DNA from: Lysobacter avium
Lineage (GTDB): Bacteria > Pseudomonadota > Gammaproteobacteria > Xanthomonadales > Xanthomonadaceae
Direction: 5' to 3'
DNA: 64,000 nucleotides
NCBI RefSeq assembly: GCF_015209745.1
Contig: NZ_CP063657.1
Coordinates: 2,294,001-2,358,000 of the forward strand
In this document: piece by piece, positions 19,363 through 30,577 of the stretch
How positions within the stretch are numbered: the first letter of the stretch is position 1
Layout of the letters: each line of letters begins with the position of its first letter
The notes under the pieces: model-generated
What the model saw: the letters and a program-made list of their open reading frames with translations, nothing else
What the model was told of the DNA's origin: nothing
The model's database searches: none
Translations under genes and position numbers: made by a program

Positions 19363-20694
19363 TCACTGCGGTTTCCGGTATGGACCCCAGGCCGGTTCAC
19401 GTACATCGCCATCGGCCAGCACCAGGCGCTGACGCACGCGGCCGTCGGACGACACCGCATAGAGCACACCCCGGGTGCCTTCCCGCGCAGCATAGATGAT
19501 CATCGCGCCGTTGGGTGCGAAATCAGGCGACTCATCCAGCGAGCCCGGTGACAGCGTGCTCCAGCGCGGCGAACCGAGACTGGAGTCGGCCATGGCGATG
19601 CGGTAGGTATTGCCCGCGCCTTGCGCGGTGGCGAGCTTCTTGCCGTCGAAGGACAGCGACGGGCTGGCGTTGTAGGTGCCCTGGAACGTGACCCGGCTCG
19701 CGCTGCCACCACCGGCGGCGACCTTGTAGATCTGCGGATTGCCGCCGCGGTCGGAGGTGAAGTAGATCTCGCTGCCGTCCGCGCTCCACTCCGGCTCGGT
19801 GTCGATGCCGAAGTGGTTGGTCAACTGGTTGAGCGCCTTGCTGCCCAGATCCATCACGTAGATTTCGGGGTTACCGCTGCGCGACAGGGTGAGCGCCAGG
19901 CGGCGGCCATCCGGGGAGAAGGCCGGAGCACTGTTGATGCCGCGGAACTTGGACACCACCTCGCGGCTGCCGGTGCTGATGTTCTGGATGTAGATCGCCG
20001 AGTTGCCGCTCTCGAAGCTGACGTAGGCCAGACGATTGCCGTCCGGGCTCCAGCTGGGCGAGAGCAGCGGCTCGGGCGAGCTCACCACTGTCTGCGGGTT
20101 GTACCCGTCAGAGTCGGCGACCATCAGCGAGTAGCTGGTGGAACGGCCCAGGCCCTTGGCGGTGATGTAGGCGATGCGGGTGAAGAAGGCGCCCGGCACC
20201 CCGAGGATCTTCTCGTAGACCGCATCGGCAATCTGGTGCGACACGTCGCGCATCGCAGTGCCGCGCGCGGTCATGGCAAAGCCGAGCAGGCGCTGCTGGC
20301 TGGCGACGTCGAACAGTTCGTACTCGACCCGGTAGCCACCGCTGGCATCCACCACGCGGCCAACGAGCAGGTAGTCCTGGTTGAGCGCGCGCCAGGTCGG
20401 GTAATTCACCTCGCTGCCGCGGGTCGGCCGCTCGACCAGATCGGCCTCGCGCAGGGTGCGGAACTGGCCGGAACGATTGAGGTCGGCGGCGATCACCGCC
20501 GCGACGTCGGTCTCGGGTGCCGTACCACTGCCCTGGTAGGGCATCGGAACGATGGCGATCGGCAGGGCCGACGCGCTGCCGCCGACGATATCCAGCTCCA
20601 GGCCGCGTTGCTGCGCCATCGTTGAGAAGGGCAGCACGAGCAGGAAAGCCAGGATCGCGAACAGCGCAGGCAGTCTCGGGGTGATTCGTTTCAT
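19363..20694 (-). CDS. tolB: Tol-Pal system protein TolB
   Basis: TolB is a periplasmic protein that shuttles between Pal and TolA. The ATG at 20694 (MKRITPRLPALF) gives 443 residues with a signal peptide ending TMAQQ. The N-terminal domain (about 30-165) is followed by a six-bladed propeller with repeated WSPDG/FSPDGRR/WSADGSE motifs (residues about 200-430). Length and layout are standard. It lies downstream of tolA by 94 bases on the same strand. Confidence 0.96.
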   Translation of the reverse strand: MKRITPRLPALFAILAFLLVLPFSTMAQQRGLELDIVGGSASALPIAIVPMPYQGSGTAPETDVAAVIAADLNRSGQFRTLREADLVERPTRGSEVNYPTWRALNQDYLLVGRVVDASGGYRVEYELFDVASQQRLLGFAMTARGTAMRDVSHQIADAVYEKILGVPGAFFTRIAYITAKGLGRSTSYSLMVADSDGYNPQTVVSSPEPLLSPSWSPDGNRLAYVSFESGNSAIYIQNISTGSREVVSKFRGINSAPAFSPDGRRLALTLSRSGNPEIYVMDLGSKALNQLTNHFGIDTEPEWSADGSEIYFTSDRGGNPQIYKVAAGGGSASRVTFQGTYNASPSLSFDGKKLATAQGAGNTYRIAMADSSLGSPRWSTLSPGSLDESPDFAPNGAMIIYAAREGTRGVLYAVSSDGRVRQRLVLADGDVREPAWGPYRKPQ

Positions 20695-20788
20695 TCGGCA
20701 AGTCCCGTGGTGAGGCTGAAGGTGTACCAGCATCCGTGTGAACGCTTTCTCAAAGCTGAACGCGCGAAGCGGGCGAACGCGGAGGAAA

Positions 20789-21795
20789 CTAGCGGTCGGC
20801 GGCCTGGAAATTGAGCGTCAGGGTGCGCGCGAAGACCGATTCAAAGCCGGTATACGGCAGCGGTTGCGCCTTGAGGACAGCGGCCTCGATCGAACGCCTG
20901 CCCTGTTCATCGTAGGCGCACGGCGACGACACTTTCGCGCTCGTCACCTCGCCACCGCGCAGTTGCTTGATGACGATCGTGCATTTGGAACCCAGTGGCA
21001 CGGTTTCCGGACGCGTCCATTTGGACACGATCGCCTGTTGCAGGGCCGCCGCATATTGCGATTCCAAACCGGTATCGCGACCGTTGTTGCCCGATGGCGG
21101 GCTGGCGCTTGACTCGCCGCTGCTCTCGGCGCTGCGGCTGGCAGTACGCGCCTGCGCGTCGGCGACCTGCTTGAGTCTCTGCTCGGCCAGCTTGATCTCG
21201 CGTTCGGCCTCGGCGCGCTTGCGCTTGATTTCTGCGAGCTTCTTCTCACGCTCCTCGTTTTCCCTGGCTTCCTTGGCCTGCTCGGCCAGCCGGCGCTTGC
21301 GCTCGGCTTCCTGCTGGCGCTCGCGCTCGGTCAGGTCCACCTGCGCTTGGCGGCGCTTTTCTTCCTGCAGCTTCTTCTCGTCGGACGGCGTCGGAGTCGG
21401 CGTGGCGACCACTTCGGCCTGCTCGACGGTATCGGGCTTGGGGATGAAGTCCTGCGGCTGCGACTGCGGCGGGGTCGGCGAATCCTCCGGGACAGGCGAG
21501 GGCAGCGGCTGCGGTTGCGGCGTCGGCGCAGGAGACGGCTCGACGGGCTCGTCAACAGGCTCATCGATCGGTTCGGGCAGCGGCTGCGCCGGCTCCGGGC
21601 GATCCTCGAGCACGCTCTGCATGGCAGCGGAGAGCGCGTTGGCATCCACCAGGTCGGCTTCCACCGGCGCACCTGCGGCCGACTGTGGCGCAGCGCTGCG
21701 CGTCCAGAGCATGCCGGCGAACATCGCGGCGAACAGGATCACGTGCAGGACGATCGCCAGCACGATGGCCTGTTGGGTGTCGGCGCGCGTTTCCC

Positions 21796-21799
<4 letters not shown>
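20789..21799 (-). CDS. tolA: Cell envelope integrity protein TolA
   Basis: TolA spans the periplasm and couples inner-membrane energy from TolQR to Pal/TolB. The 336-residue product has one N-terminal membrane helix (about 12-34), a Pro/Glu/Gln-rich stretch (about 70-135: PEPAQPLPEPIDEP), a charged helical domain II (about 140-215, KxxAExERK repeats), and a C-terminal TonB-like domain III (YAAALQQAIVSKW, CTIVIKQLRGG). It overlaps tolR by 4 bases (ATGA-type), so the two are translationally coupled. Confidence 0.95.
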
Positions 21800-22236
<437 letters not shown>

Positions 22237-22313
22237 AGGGGGTTTCCGGATTCTTGGGGCGGCGGAAGGTCAGGACCGGCGTGGGCGCGCAGGGTTGCGG
22301 CGCGCGCCGTCGA

Positions 22314-23096
22314 TCACTCCTGCGGCACCTGGCGCTCAAGGATCGAGGAGAACTCCTCGGAGAAGGCGTCGTAACGCACCGCGATGCGTTCGACCTTCGT
22401 GGCGAAGCGGTTGTACGCCCACACGGCCGGGATTGCGGCGAACAAGCCCATCGCGGTCGCGATCAGGGCCTCGGAGATGCCCGGTGCGACGCTGGCGATG
22501 GTCGCCTCGGTGACGTTGGCCAGACCCTGGAACGAGATCATGATTCCCCAGACGGTGCCGAACAGGCCGACGTAGGGCGCGATCGAACCGACGTTGGCGA
22601 GGAACTCCAGGTTGCGCTCCAGGCCGTCCAGCTCGCGCGCGCTGGCCACCCGCATGCCGCGCTGGGCGGTTTCCAGTTGCATGCGCGTATCGGCGACGCG
22701 GCGCTGGCGGGAGAACTCGCGGAAGCCGCTTTCGAAGATCGACTCCATGCCGCCGGTGTCGCGGTTGCGGCTGGTCGCACCGGCGTAGAGCTTGCTCAGT
22801 TCGGTCCCCGACCAGAAGCGCTCCTCGAAGGTCTCCGCTTCGCGCTCGGCGCGGTTGAGCACCTTGGTCTTGCGGAAGATGATCACCCACGAGGCGATGG
22901 AGGCGAACAGCAGCAACACCATCACCAGCTGCACCGGCAGGGAGGCATGCAGGATCAGCTGCAGGATATCCAGGCCACCGTCGCTGGTGATCGCCGGCGG
23001 CAGCGTGGCAGCCAGGTTGGTGCTCGCGCTGGCGGCCTCCTCGGGCAGGGGTTCGACGGCGGTGGCGGCCTGCATCAGGCTCAGCATTGGGGTCAT
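22314..23096 (-). CDS. tolQ: Tol-Pal system protein TolQ (ExbB family)
   Basis: TolQ is a three-helix inner-membrane protein that forms the proton channel with TolR. The ATG at 23096 has GGAG upstream and gives 260 residues; the longer frame lacks any feature of the family. Helix 1 lies at about 50-70 (LVMVLLLFASIASWVIIF). Helices 2 and 3 carry the conserved GLFGTVWGIM and the ATAMGLFAAIPAVWAYN segment. The N-terminus is some 30 residues longer than E. coli TolQ, and an internal Met at residue 4 is an alternative start. Confidence 0.95.
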   Translation of the reverse strand: MTPMLSLMQAATAVEPLPEEAASASTNLAATLPPAITSDGGLDILQLILHASLPVQLVMVLLLFASIASWVIIFRKTKVLNRAEREAETFEERFWSGTELSKLYAGATSRNRDTGGMESIFESGFREFSRQRRVADTRMQLETAQRGMRVASARELDGLERNLEFLANVGSIAPYVGLFGTVWGIMISFQGLANVTEATIASVAPGISEALIATAMGLFAAIPAVWAYNRFATKVERIAVRYDAFSEEFSSILERQVPQE

Positions 23097-23193
23097 GCCT
23101 GGATCTCCGGTGCCCGGTGCGTGGGCGAAATATGCGTTGGATTGGGGATGGAAGCCTGGATATACATCGTCTTGTCGCGGTGGCCCGTGGCGG

Positions 23194-23631
23194 TCAGGTC
23201 GCGGGAAGCTGCTGCGCCTGCAACGCCTCCAGCAATGGCGAGGGAATCGCCCGTGGCCGGAAGCCGCCGGCATCCAGCGCGGCGATCCGTACCGTCGCGG
23301 TCAGCAGCAGGCGGCCTTCGCAGCGCACCTCCTGTACGAACACCGCGCTGGCGCGGCGGCATTCCTGCAACCCGACGCCGACCTGCAGGACGTCGTCGAG
23401 CCGCGCCGGTTTGAGGAAATCCATCTCCATCGCCCGGACTGCGAACACCAGACCATGCTCATGGCGCAGGAGTTCCTGACCGTAGCCCTGGTCGCGCATC
23501 CACTCGCTGCGCGCCCGCTCCAGGAAGGCGACGTAGCGCGCGTGGTAGACCACGCCACCAGCGTCGGTATCTTCCCAGTAAACACGGACGGGGAGGCTGA
23601 ACGCAGGCATAGCGAAGGACTCCAGTGACAT
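23194..23631 (-). CDS. ybgC: Tol-Pal associated acyl-CoA thioesterase YbgC
   Basis: YbgC is a cytoplasmic hotdog-fold thioesterase linked to phospholipid metabolism at the septum and almost always encoded before tolQ. The 145-residue product shows the 4-hydroxybenzoyl-CoA thioesterase-like motif VYWEDTDAGGVVYHARYVAFLERAR with the catalytic Asp of the EDTDAGG segment. The Met at residue 8 (MPAFSLPVRV) is an equally good start. It lies 19 bases after ruvB's neighbour boundary and 97 bases before tolQ. Confidence 0.94.
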   Translation of the reverse strand: MSLESFAMPAFSLPVRVYWEDTDAGGVVYHARYVAFLERARSEWMRDQGYGQELLRHEHGLVFAVRAMEMDFLKPARLDDVLQVGVGLQECRRASAVFVQEVRCEGRLLLTATVRIAALDAGGFRPRAIPSPLLEALQAQQLPAT

Positions 23632-23649
23632 GCGGTGGGAACGGACCGG

Positions 23650-24714
23650 TTACTGGCCAGGAGAACCCGGCATGGCATCGCCGGAAACCGGGTCGTCGAA
23701 GAGCTCGCCCACCGGCGAGCGTGGGGTCAGGCCGATGTGGCGGTAAGCCTTGGGCGATGCGATGCGGCCGCGGGCGGTCCGGATCAGGTAGCCCTGCTGG
23801 ATCAGGTAGGGCTCGATGACATCTTCCAGCGTACCTCGCTCCTCGCTGAGCGCGGCGGCGAGCGATTCCACCCCGACCGGGCCGCCATCGAAGGACTGGA
23901 TGATGGTGCGCAGCAGGCGGCGGTCCAGCTCATCGAAGCCTTCCGGGTCGACCTTCAGCATCTCCATGGCGGCGATCGCGGTGGCATGGTCGATGATGCC
24001 GCCGGCGCGCACCTGGGCGAAGTCGCGTACGCGCCGCAGCAGCCGGTTGGCAATGCGCGGCGTGCCCCGCGAGCGCCGGGCGATCTCCGCCGCGCCTTCG
24101 GGCGCGCACGCTATGTCGAGTATTCCGGCCGAGCGCCGCACGATCCGGGTCAACTCCTCCGGGCTGTAGAACTCCAGCCGCTGGACGATGCCGAAGCGGT
24201 CGCGAAGGGGCGCAGTCAGCAGGCCGGCACGGGTCGTCGCGCCGATCAGGGTGAAGGGCGGCAGGTCGAGCTTGATCGAGCGCGCAGCGGGACCCTCGCC
24301 GATCATGATGTCGAGCTGGTAGTCCTCCATCGCCGGGTACAGGACCTCCTCGATCGCCGGCGACAGACGATGGATCTCATCAACGAACAGCACGTCGAAC
24401 GGTTGCAGGTTGGTCAGCAGCGCGGCCAGGTCGCCGGCCTTCTCGATCACCGGGCCGGAGGTCTGGCGCAGGCCGACGCCCAGCTCGTTGGCGATGACGT
24501 GGCTCAGGGTGGTCTTGCCCAGGCCGGGCGGTCCGAAGATCAGCACGTGGTCGAGCGCCTCGCCACGCCCCTTGGCCGCCTCGATGTAGATCTTCATCTG
24601 CTCGCGGACGGGCACCTGGCCCAGGTACTCGTCCAGCCGCCGGGGCCGGATCGAGGTCTCGAGAGCCTCGTCCTCGGAGGTGGCGTCTGCGGCGATGATG
24701 CGGTCCTCGTTCAT
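23650..24714 (-). CDS. ruvB: Holliday junction branch-migration helicase RuvB
   Basis: RuvB is the hexameric AAA+ motor that drives branch migration with RuvA. The 354-residue product has Walker [13 protein letters not shown] (about residue 62), Walker [11 protein letters not shown], sensor 1 with the GATTRAG turn, an arginine finger region (LRDRFGI), and the C-terminal winged helix ([17 protein letters not shown]). Length is normal for the family. It is separated from ruvA by the kup gene, so the three ruv genes are not contiguous. Confidence 0.98.
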   Translation of the reverse strand: MNEDRIIAADATSEDEALETSIRPRRLDEYLGQVPVREQMKIYIEAAKGRGEALDHVLIFGPPGLGKTTLSHVIANELGVGLRQTSGPVIEKAGDLAALLTNLQPFDVLFVDEIHRLSPAIEEVLYPAMEDYQLDIMIGEGPAARSIKLDLPPFTLIGATTRAGLLTAPLRDRFGIVQRLEFYSPEELTRIVRRSAGILDIACAPEGAAEIARRSRGTPRIANRLLRRVRDFAQVRAGGIIDHATAIAAMEMLKVDPEGFDELDRRLLRTIIQSFDGGPVGVESLAAALSEERGTLEDVIEPYLIQQGYLIRTARGRIASPKAYRHIGLTPRSPVGELFDDPVSGDAMPGSPGQ

Positions 24715-24797
24715 CGCGCTATGGTCGCATGGTGCGCGGCGCCCGGCATCGGTCGCTCACTGACGGACACGCGCACAGAGAACACCGCGCCAGGCAG

Positions 24798-26723
24798 TCA
24801 GATCTCCACCTGCGAGCCAAGCTCGACCAGCCGGTTGCCCGGGATGCGGAAGAACCCGGTCGCCGGCGCGGCATTGCGGTGCATGAAGGCGAACAGTTTG
24901 TCCCGCCACACCGGCATGCCGCCACGCGCTGCGGCCACCACCGTCTCGTGGCTGGCGAAGTAGGTGGTTTCCATGGGATCGAAGGCGATGCCGTCCTGGT
25001 CGCAGGAACGCATCAGCGCCAGCGGCACGTCCGGGGTTTCCATGAACCCGAAACGCACCACCACGCGATAGAAGTCATCCCCGATGGCATCGATCTGCAG
25101 GCGCCGCTCGCTGGGGGCGTAGGGGACCTTCAGGGTATCGACGGTCAGGAACACGTTGCGCTCGTGCAGCACCTTGTTGTGCTTGAGGTTGTGCAGCAGG
25201 GCGTGCGGCACCACGCCCTTCTCGGCGGTCAGGAACACCGCCGTGCCCGGCACCCGCACCGGCGGAGCCAGCATCAGGCCGGGCAGGAAGCTCTCCAGCT
25301 GGATGCCGCCCTTCTGCATCTCCTCGCGCAGCAACTCGCGGCCCCGGCGCCAGGTGCGCAGCAGGGTGAACAGGACGACGCCCACGGCGAGCGGAAACCA
25401 GCCGCCCTGCAGGATCTTGGCGCCGTTGGCGATCACGAAACCGATGTCGCCGATGATGAACACCACGCACAGCGGCAATACCCAGCGCCGCAGATGCTTC
25501 CAGGTCGCCTGGGCGACGATCGCCAGCAACAGGGTGTCTATCAGCATCGTGCCCGACACCGACACGCCGTAGGCGGTCGCCAGCGATGACGAGTTGCCGA
25601 ACGCCAGCACCAGGGCGATCACCACCACCATCATTCCCCAGTTTACCGCGGGGATGTAGATCTGGCCGATCGTGTCGCGTGAGGTGTGCTTGGTGTGCAT
25701 GCGCGGGATGTAACCCAGCTGCATCGCCTGGCGGGTGACCGAGAACGCGCCGGTGATGACCGACTGCGATGCGATCACCGTGGCCATGGTCGCCAGCACC
25801 ACCATCGGCATCCGCGCCCACTCCGGCACGCCCACGTAGAACGGGTTGCGGATCGCGGCCGGATCCTCCAGCACCAGCGCGCCCTGGCCCAGGTAGTTGA
25901 TCACCAGCGCCGGCAGCACGAACCAGTACCACGCGTAGCGGATCGGCTTGGCACCGAAGTGACCCATGTCGGTGTAGATCGCCTCGCCACCGGTCACCGC
26001 CAGCACCACCGCGCCGAGGATGAAGATGCCGTGCCAGTGGTGGACCGCAAAGAACTCCACCGCCCACATGGGATTGACCGCGTGCAGCACCTGCGGCGCG
26101 TGGGTGATGTTGAGGATCCCAAGTGCGGCCAATGACAGGAACCAGATCCCGGTGATCGGCCCGAACACCTTGCCCACGCGCCCGCTGCCAAAACGCTGGC
26201 TGGAAAACAGCGCCACCAGCACGACCACGGTCAGCGGGACCACCCAGGCCCCGAACTCGGGGGCGATGACCTCCAGCCCTTCCAGCGCGGAAAGCACCGA
26301 GATGGCCGGAGTGATGACCCCGTCGCCAAAAAACAGCGCCGCGCCGAACACGCCCAGGATGCCGACGCCGTAGGCCGACCGCGAGCCTTTGGGCAGGGTG
26401 CGCTGGGCCAGTGCCATCAGCGCCATGATGCCCCCCTCGCCCTCGTTGTCGGCGCGCATGATGATGGTCACGTACTTCACCGTCACCACCAGCATCAGCG
26501 CCCAGAACACCAGTGACAGGATCCCCAGCACGGTGTCGTGGTTGGCGGTCAGGCCGTAATGCGGACTGAAGGCTTCGCGCAGGGTGTACAGCGGGCTGGT
26601 GCCGATGTCGCCAAAGACGACGCCGATGGCACCCATCATGAGCCCGGCCAGCCCCACCTGGCCATGGCCGGCAGCGTCGGCGCGGGCGCCGTTGCCCGCG
26701 GGGGGAATCTTGGGTGTCGACAT
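24798..26723 (-). CDS. kup: Low-affinity potassium transporter Kup
   Basis: Kup is an inner-membrane K+/H+ symporter important at low pH. The ATG at 26723 ([10 protein letters not shown]) gives 641 residues; an upstream Met at 26888 would run back through ruvA. The family signature [19 protein letters not shown] lies in the first membrane helix at about 33-51. About twelve predicted helices follow up to residue 430 and a soluble C-terminal domain closes the protein. It is inserted between ruvA and ruvB, 40 bases after ruvA, on the same strand. Confidence 0.96.
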   Translation of the reverse strand: MSTPKIPPAGNGARADAAGHGQVGLAGLMMGAIGVVFGDIGTSPLYTLREAFSPHYGLTANHDTVLGILSLVFWALMLVVTVKYVTIIMRADNEGEGGIMALMALAQRTLPKGSRSAYGVGILGVFGAALFFGDGVITPAISVLSALEGLEVIAPEFGAWVVPLTVVVLVALFSSQRFGSGRVGKVFGPITGIWFLSLAALGILNITHAPQVLHAVNPMWAVEFFAVHHWHGIFILGAVVLAVTGGEAIYTDMGHFGAKPIRYAWYWFVLPALVINYLGQGALVLEDPAAIRNPFYVGVPEWARMPMVVLATMATVIASQSVITGAFSVTRQAMQLGYIPRMHTKHTSRDTIGQIYIPAVNWGMMVVVIALVLAFGNSSSLATAYGVSVSGTMLIDTLLLAIVAQATWKHLRRWVLPLCVVFIIGDIGFVIANGAKILQGGWFPLAVGVVLFTLLRTWRRGRELLREEMQKGGIQLESFLPGLMLAPPVRVPGTAVFLTAEKGVVPHALLHNLKHNKVLHERNVFLTVDTLKVPYAPSERRLQIDAIGDDFYRVVVRFGFMETPDVPLALMRSCDQDGIAFDPMETTYFASHETVVAAARGGMPVWRDKLFAFMHRNAAPATGFFRIPGNRLVELGSQVEI

Positions 26724-26763
26724 GGGGCAGTGGGTCAGCGGCGAAAACAGGTGAGCGGCACGC

Positions 26764-27357
26764 TCAACGAAGCGCGGACTGTAACGCCTTGCGGATGATG
26801 GCGGCGGCGTCATCGGCCGCGCCGGGGGAAGCGTCACGCACCATACGCGCAGCTTCGGCCGGTTTGTAGCCCAGTTGCTGCAAGGCAATGACCGCCTCGC
26901 TCTGCGGATCGCGGGGGATGTCGGAGGGCGACAGGATCACGCCCTCCCCGCCCATGTCGCCGGCGCGGTCGCGCAGCTCGACGACCATTCGCTCGGCGGT
27001 CTTCTTGCCGATGCCGGGGATGCGGCACAGCGCGGCCACGTCGCTGGCCTGCACGGTGCGGACGAAATCGTCGACGCTGATGCCCGACAGGATCGCCAGC
27101 GCGATCTTCGCGCCGATGCCCTTGACCTTCTGCACCTCGCGGAAGAGCTGGCGCTCGGAATCGCGCAGGAAGCCGTACAGCGAAACGCTGTCCTCCTTCT
27201 GCGCGTAGTGGGTGAACAGCGAGACTTCCCGGCCCAGCTCGGGCAGGTCGTAGAAGGTGCTCATCGGCGCCTCCAGCTCGTAGCCCACGCCATTGACGTC
27301 GACCACCAGCCAGGGCGGCTGCTTGTGGATGACGTTGCCTTTCAGTCTGCCGATCAT
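26764..27357 (-). CDS. ruvA: Holliday junction DNA-binding protein RuvA
   Basis: RuvA is a tetrameric protein that holds the Holliday junction open and loads RuvB. The ATG at 27357 (MIGRLKGNV) overlaps the ruvC stop by 4 bases; a longer frame to 27846 only retraces ruvC. The 197-residue product has the N-terminal OB fold, two helix-hairpin-helix motifs ([13 protein letters not shown] and [12 protein letters not shown]), and the small C-terminal domain III that contacts RuvB ([16 protein letters not shown]). Complete, normal length. Confidence 0.98.
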   Translation of the reverse strand: MIGRLKGNVIHKQPPWLVVDVNGVGYELEAPMSTFYDLPELGREVSLFTHYAQKEDSVSLYGFLRDSERQLFREVQKVKGIGAKIALAILSGISVDDFVRTVQASDVAALCRIPGIGKKTAERMVVELRDRAGDMGGEGVILSPSDIPRDPQSEAVIALQQLGYKPAEAARMVRDASPGAADDAAAIIRKALQSALR

Positions 27358-27881
27358 GTGCCGCGTCTCCGTAATTGGGTCACCGCCACTCCGGTGCGGG
27401 CCGCGGTGGCACTCATGTGCGCGTGGGTCAGGGCGACTGCCAGCGCATCGGCGGCGTCCGCCTGCAGCTTCATCGCCGACAGGTTCAGCAGCAACCGGAC
27501 CATGTGCTGGACCTGCAGCTTGTCCGCCGCGCCCTTGCCGACCAGCGACTGCTTGATCACCCGCGGGGCGTATTCGCTGATCGCAAGCTTGCGCCGCACC
27601 ACCGTCGCCATCGCCGCGCCGCGGGCGTGGCCGAGCTTGAGCGCGGACATCGCCGACTTGTCCATGAACACGGTCTCGATGGCGACCTGCTGCGGCTGCC
27701 ACTGGTCGAGCACGCGCTCCAGGCCTTCGCAGAGAAGCCCCAGGCGTGCCGGGAAGTCCGGCGCCGACAGCAGCTTGAGCGCCTCGCAGTGCACGTAACG
27801 GCAGCGCCCGTCGCTGCCCACGTCGATCACCCCGATCCCCGTCCACTGGGAACCGGGATCAATGCCCAGGATGCGGATCAC
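27354..27881 (-). CDS. ruvC: Crossover junction endodeoxyribonuclease RuvC
   Basis: RuvC is the dimeric nuclease that resolves Holliday junctions. The 175-residue product has the RNase-H-like fold with the four acidic catalytic positions visible: Asp7 in GIDPG, Glu in VAIETVF, and the Asp pair near the C-terminus in [15 protein letters not shown]. It starts 17 bases after the yebC stop and overlaps ruvA, so ruvC-ruvA is one translational unit. Confidence 0.98.
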   Translation of the reverse strand: MIRILGIDPGSQWTGIGVIDVGSDGRCRYVHCEALKLLSAPDFPARLGLLCEGLERVLDQWQPQQVAIETVFMDKSAMSALKLGHARGAAMATVVRRKLAISEYAPRVIKQSLVGKGAADKLQVQHMVRLLLNLSAMKLQADAADALAVALTHAHMSATAARTGVAVTQLRRRGT

Positions 27882-27898
27882 GTCGCCGGCCCACGCCC

Positions 27899-28630
27899 TC
27901 AGGCGTAGGCGTCCAGGCCGAGGTCGGCGTTGGAGTAGACGTTCTGCACATCGTCGAGGTCTTCCAGCCAGGCCAGCAGCTTGACCACCTGCTCGGCCAC
28001 CTCGCCCTCCACAGCGATGTCGTTGTCGGCGCGCCAGGTCACCTCGGCGTGGCCGGGCGGATGACCGGCGTCCACCATCGCCTGCTTGACCGCCTCATAG
28101 GCGTCCTGGGTGGTGAACACCTCGATCGCGCCGTCTTCGGGGTAGACCACGACATCGTCCGCGCCCGACTCGATGGCCGCGTTGGTGATGCCGTCCTCGT
28201 CGGCATTGGCCCCGTAGGTCAGCACGCCCAGCTTGTTGAACATGAAGGCAACCGAGCCGTCGGTACCCAGGTTGCCGCCGAACTTGCCGAATGCGTGGCG
28301 CACGTCGGCCACGGTGCGGACCTTGTTGTCGGTCAGGCAGTCGACTATCACTGCGACTCCGCCGGGCGCGTAGCCCTCGTAGCGGATTTCCTCGTAGTTG
28401 ACGCCTTCCAGCTCGCCGGTTGCCTTCTTGACCGCGCGCTCGACGACGTCCTTGGTCATGTTGGCGCTGTAGGCCTTCTCGATGGCCGAGCGCAGGCGCG
28501 GATTGCTGGTCGGGTCGCCCCCGCCGGCACGCGCGGCGACCGAAATCTCGCGGATGAGCTTGGTGAAGATCTTGCCGCGCTTGGCGTCCGAGGCGTTCTT
28601 GCGACCCTCGATTGACGGTCCCCTACCCAT
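27899..28630 (-). CDS. yebC: YebC/PmpR family (TACO1-like) protein
   Basis: YebC proteins act as ribosome-associated translation factors for proline stretches and were also described as DNA-binding regulators. The ATG at 28630 (MGRGPSIEG) gives 243 residues; the longer frame to 28981 overlaps the hydrolase gene and adds nothing. Family landmarks are [15 protein letters not shown] near residue 15, [19 protein letters not shown] and [12 protein letters not shown]. The MGRGPSIE start replaces the usual MAGHSKWANI and is characteristic of xanthomonads. It stands directly upstream of ruvC, as in many bacteria. Confidence 0.95.
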   Translation of the reverse strand: MGRGPSIEGRKNASDAKRGKIFTKLIREISVAARAGGGDPTSNPRLRSAIEKAYSANMTKDVVERAVKKATGELEGVNYEEIRYEGYAPGGVAVIVDCLTDNKVRTVADVRHAFGKFGGNLGTDGSVAFMFNKLGVLTYGANADEDGITNAAIESGADDVVVYPEDGAIEVFTTQDAYEAVKQAMVDAGHPPGHAEVTWRADNDIAVEGEVAEQVVKLLAWLEDLDDVQNVYSNADLGLDAYA

Positions 28631-28740
28631 GTGCAGTGTCCAATTGAGTGAACGGTGACAGCCGGATACTTTACTCCAACCAGTGAAGCCGGGCCGCCGG
28701 TGGGCGAACTCTGTCGGCCCGCCCCAATGGGCTTGGCACC

Positions 28741-29406
28741 TCATCGGCCATGGTCGAAGCGACCGCTGAGCAGGAACGCGATGACCTGGCGCGACACGGG
28801 CGCGGAGAGCAGCATGCCGCTGTGGCTGGTCGGCAACACGATGTGATCCGCCAGCCCCGGTACCCGGGTCTCCGCGATCGCCACGGTGCCGTCGCTGGAG
28901 CCGCCGAAGTCGCCAAAGAAACGTCCGAGACCGCGACCCGAGTTGCCGGCCACCATGCCCAGCTCTGCGTCGCCGTCCCACGCCTGGCAGCCCCGGCGCA
29001 ACAACCGCGCGCTGCGGCCCAGAAAGCGTCGAAGCACCGGCAGTTGCGCGATCCCTGTGGCCGCCGCGCTGCCGGCCAGCGGCGTGCCCAGACAGACGAC
29101 GCGCCGCACCGGCAAGCCCGGCTCGCGCTCCAGTGCGCGCACGGCGATCAGCCCGCCGAGGCTGTGGGCGACGATGTCCGCCGGTTCGCGCAAGGCCTCC
29201 GCCAGCTCGGGGACGGCCCGTGCGGGGCCGCCGCCAACGGTGTCATAACCGAAAAATTCGGGCGCAAACCCGGCGCGCCGCAACCGACGCGCATGCCAGG
29301 CCATGCATGCACTGGGCATCCAAAGGCCGTGCAGCAACAACACGCGACGGCCCGGCGCACCCGCATGATCGGAACTGGCGGGATTGCCCTCGGCGTCTGC
29401 CGCCAC
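28741..29406 (-). CDS. Alpha/beta-hydrolase (esterase/lipase-like)
   Basis: The 221-residue product has the alpha/beta-hydrolase landmarks: LLLHGLW near residue 24 (oxyanion-hole loop), the nucleophile elbow AHSLGGL with Ser at about residue 82, and a candidate catalytic His in LPTSHSGML near residue 195, with an Asp before it (LADHIVL). It resembles PGAP1-like or lipase-chaperone-free serine esterases of about this size. No signal peptide is visible, so it is probably cytoplasmic. It ends 110 bases before yebC and follows the DUF3016 gene by 2 bases, so the two are probably cotranscribed. Substrate unknown. Confidence 0.8.
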   Translation of the reverse strand: MAADAEGNPASSDHAGAPGRRVLLLHGLWMPSACMAWHARRLRRAGFAPEFFGYDTVGGGPARAVPELAEALREPADIVAHSLGGLIAVRALEREPGLPVRRVVCLGTPLAGSAAATGIAQLPVLRRFLGRSARLLRRGCQAWDGDAELGMVAGNSGRGLGRFFGDFGGSSDGTVAIAETRVPGLADHIVLPTSHSGMLLSAPVSRQVIAFLLSGRFDHGR

Positions 29407-29408
29407 GC

Positions 29409-29951
29409 TCAGGGCGCCGTGAATTCCCGGCGCAGCCAGTCGTCCAGCACGCGCTTCTCGTAACGCAAGGGATCGTTGTCGCGGCCGATGCCGGAACGCG
29501 ACAGGTAGGCCATGTCGGTGAGCTGTCGGCGGCCTTCGTCGATCACCTGCCCCGCTGCATCAAGACGGCGGAACTCCAGGGTGATCCGCGGCGGGTAGAT
29601 GTCGCGCATCATCCGCACATCGTCATAGCGCGGGCCCTGCCACGGCTCGTACTCGCCGGCGCGGTCCACGTCGAGCAAAGTCACCTGCAGTTGTTCACCG
29701 GCGGGCAGGCGGCGCTCCGCCTGGGTCCGCAGGTAGGTCGCCAGCTGCTCGATCCAGACGCCACGCCGGGTATCGATGAGGTCGCGGCCGTAGCTGATTT
29801 CGCGGAACGTGGCCGGATCGTTCCACGCGACCTGGACCGGTCCCACCGCGGGAAGCTGGCCGGGCCCCGCACCGGCCACCGGTGTGCTTGCGCAGGCGGC
29901 GAGTCCAAGGGTCAGAACGCATGCGGCGATGCCCGCAGTCATGGCTTTCAT
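29409..29951 (-). CDS. DUF3016 domain-containing lipoprotein
   Basis: I use the ATG at 29951 because GGGAG lies 9 bases upstream and a lipoprotein signal follows (LTLGLAACAST, Cys near residue 20). The 180-residue product then has the DUF3016 pattern: VQVAWNDPATFREISYGR, QVTLLDVDRAGEYEPW, and a closing LTDMAYLSR...LRREF segment. The family is found mainly in xanthomonads and relatives and has no known function. It is transcribed just upstream of the hydrolase gene. Confidence 0.8.
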   Translation of the reverse strand: MKAMTAGIAACVLTLGLAACASTPVAGAGPGQLPAVGPVQVAWNDPATFREISYGRDLIDTRRGVWIEQLATYLRTQAERRLPAGEQLQVTLLDVDRAGEYEPWQGPRYDDVRMMRDIYPPRITLEFRRLDAAGQVIDEGRRQLTDMAYLSRSGIGRDNDPLRYEKRVLDDWLRREFTAP

Positions 29952-30040
29952 GGTCGAACTCCCTGTGCCGAGTGAGCCTCCATTCTGCCTCGTTGCAGGG
30001 GGCAGCACCGTGTAGGTGCGGGTTGGCTGGCGAAGCCCGT

Positions 30041-30568
30041 TCAGGCCAGCGGCACGGGCGGGCGACGCAGGACGAACTCGTGATCGCGGACGCGACCGAC
30101 CGGGAATTCGTAGTCGCCGACGTGCTGGAAGCCGCGACGGGCGTAGAACCGCTGGGCGGCGAGGTTGCGCGACCAGACTCCCAGCCACAGCGTGCGTGGC
30201 CCGTCGCGCAGCAGCCACTCCAGCGCGACCCGACACAGCTCGCCGCCGAGCCCTCCGCCCTGCATGTGCGCCAGCAGGTACAGGCGCTTGAGTTCGCCAT
30301 CGGCGGGATGGACGTCCGGATGCGGCAGTCCGCACGGGCCGGCCGCGGCATGGCCGACCGCCTCGCCGTCCTGCTCCACCAGCCAGACCCCGTAGGCCGG
30401 GTGGGCCAGGATGGTCCGCTGCCGATCGACCGTGTAGTTCTCGCCCAGGAACGCAGCCAGATCCTCAGCCGGATAGAGGTGGCCGAAGGTCTGGGAGAAG
30501 GTGCGCGTGGCCAGGTCCGACAGCGTTGCCGCGTCGGCGACCGTGGCCCGGCGGATCACGGGGGTCAT
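30041..30568 (-). CDS. GNAT family N-acetyltransferase
   Basis: The 175-residue product has the GNAT fold: an N-terminal strand-helix (IRRATVADAATLSDLA), and the acetyl-CoA binding motif A region LYLLAHMQGGGLGGELCRVAL (the Q/R-x-x-G-x-G/A loop). The end FYARRGFQHVGDYEF is also typical. It starts 10 bases downstream of the aspS stop and is probably in that operon. Substrate cannot be told; small-molecule or protein amine acetylation are both possible. Confidence 0.88.
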   Translation of the reverse strand: MTPVIRRATVADAATLSDLATRTFSQTFGHLYPAEDLAAFLGENYTVDRQRTILAHPAYGVWLVEQDGEAVGHAAAGPCGLPHPDVHPADGELKRLYLLAHMQGGGLGGELCRVALEWLLRDGPRTLWLGVWSRNLAAQRFYARRGFQHVGDYEFPVGRVRDHEFVLRRPPVPLA

Positions 30569-30577
30569 GGCTGAAAC

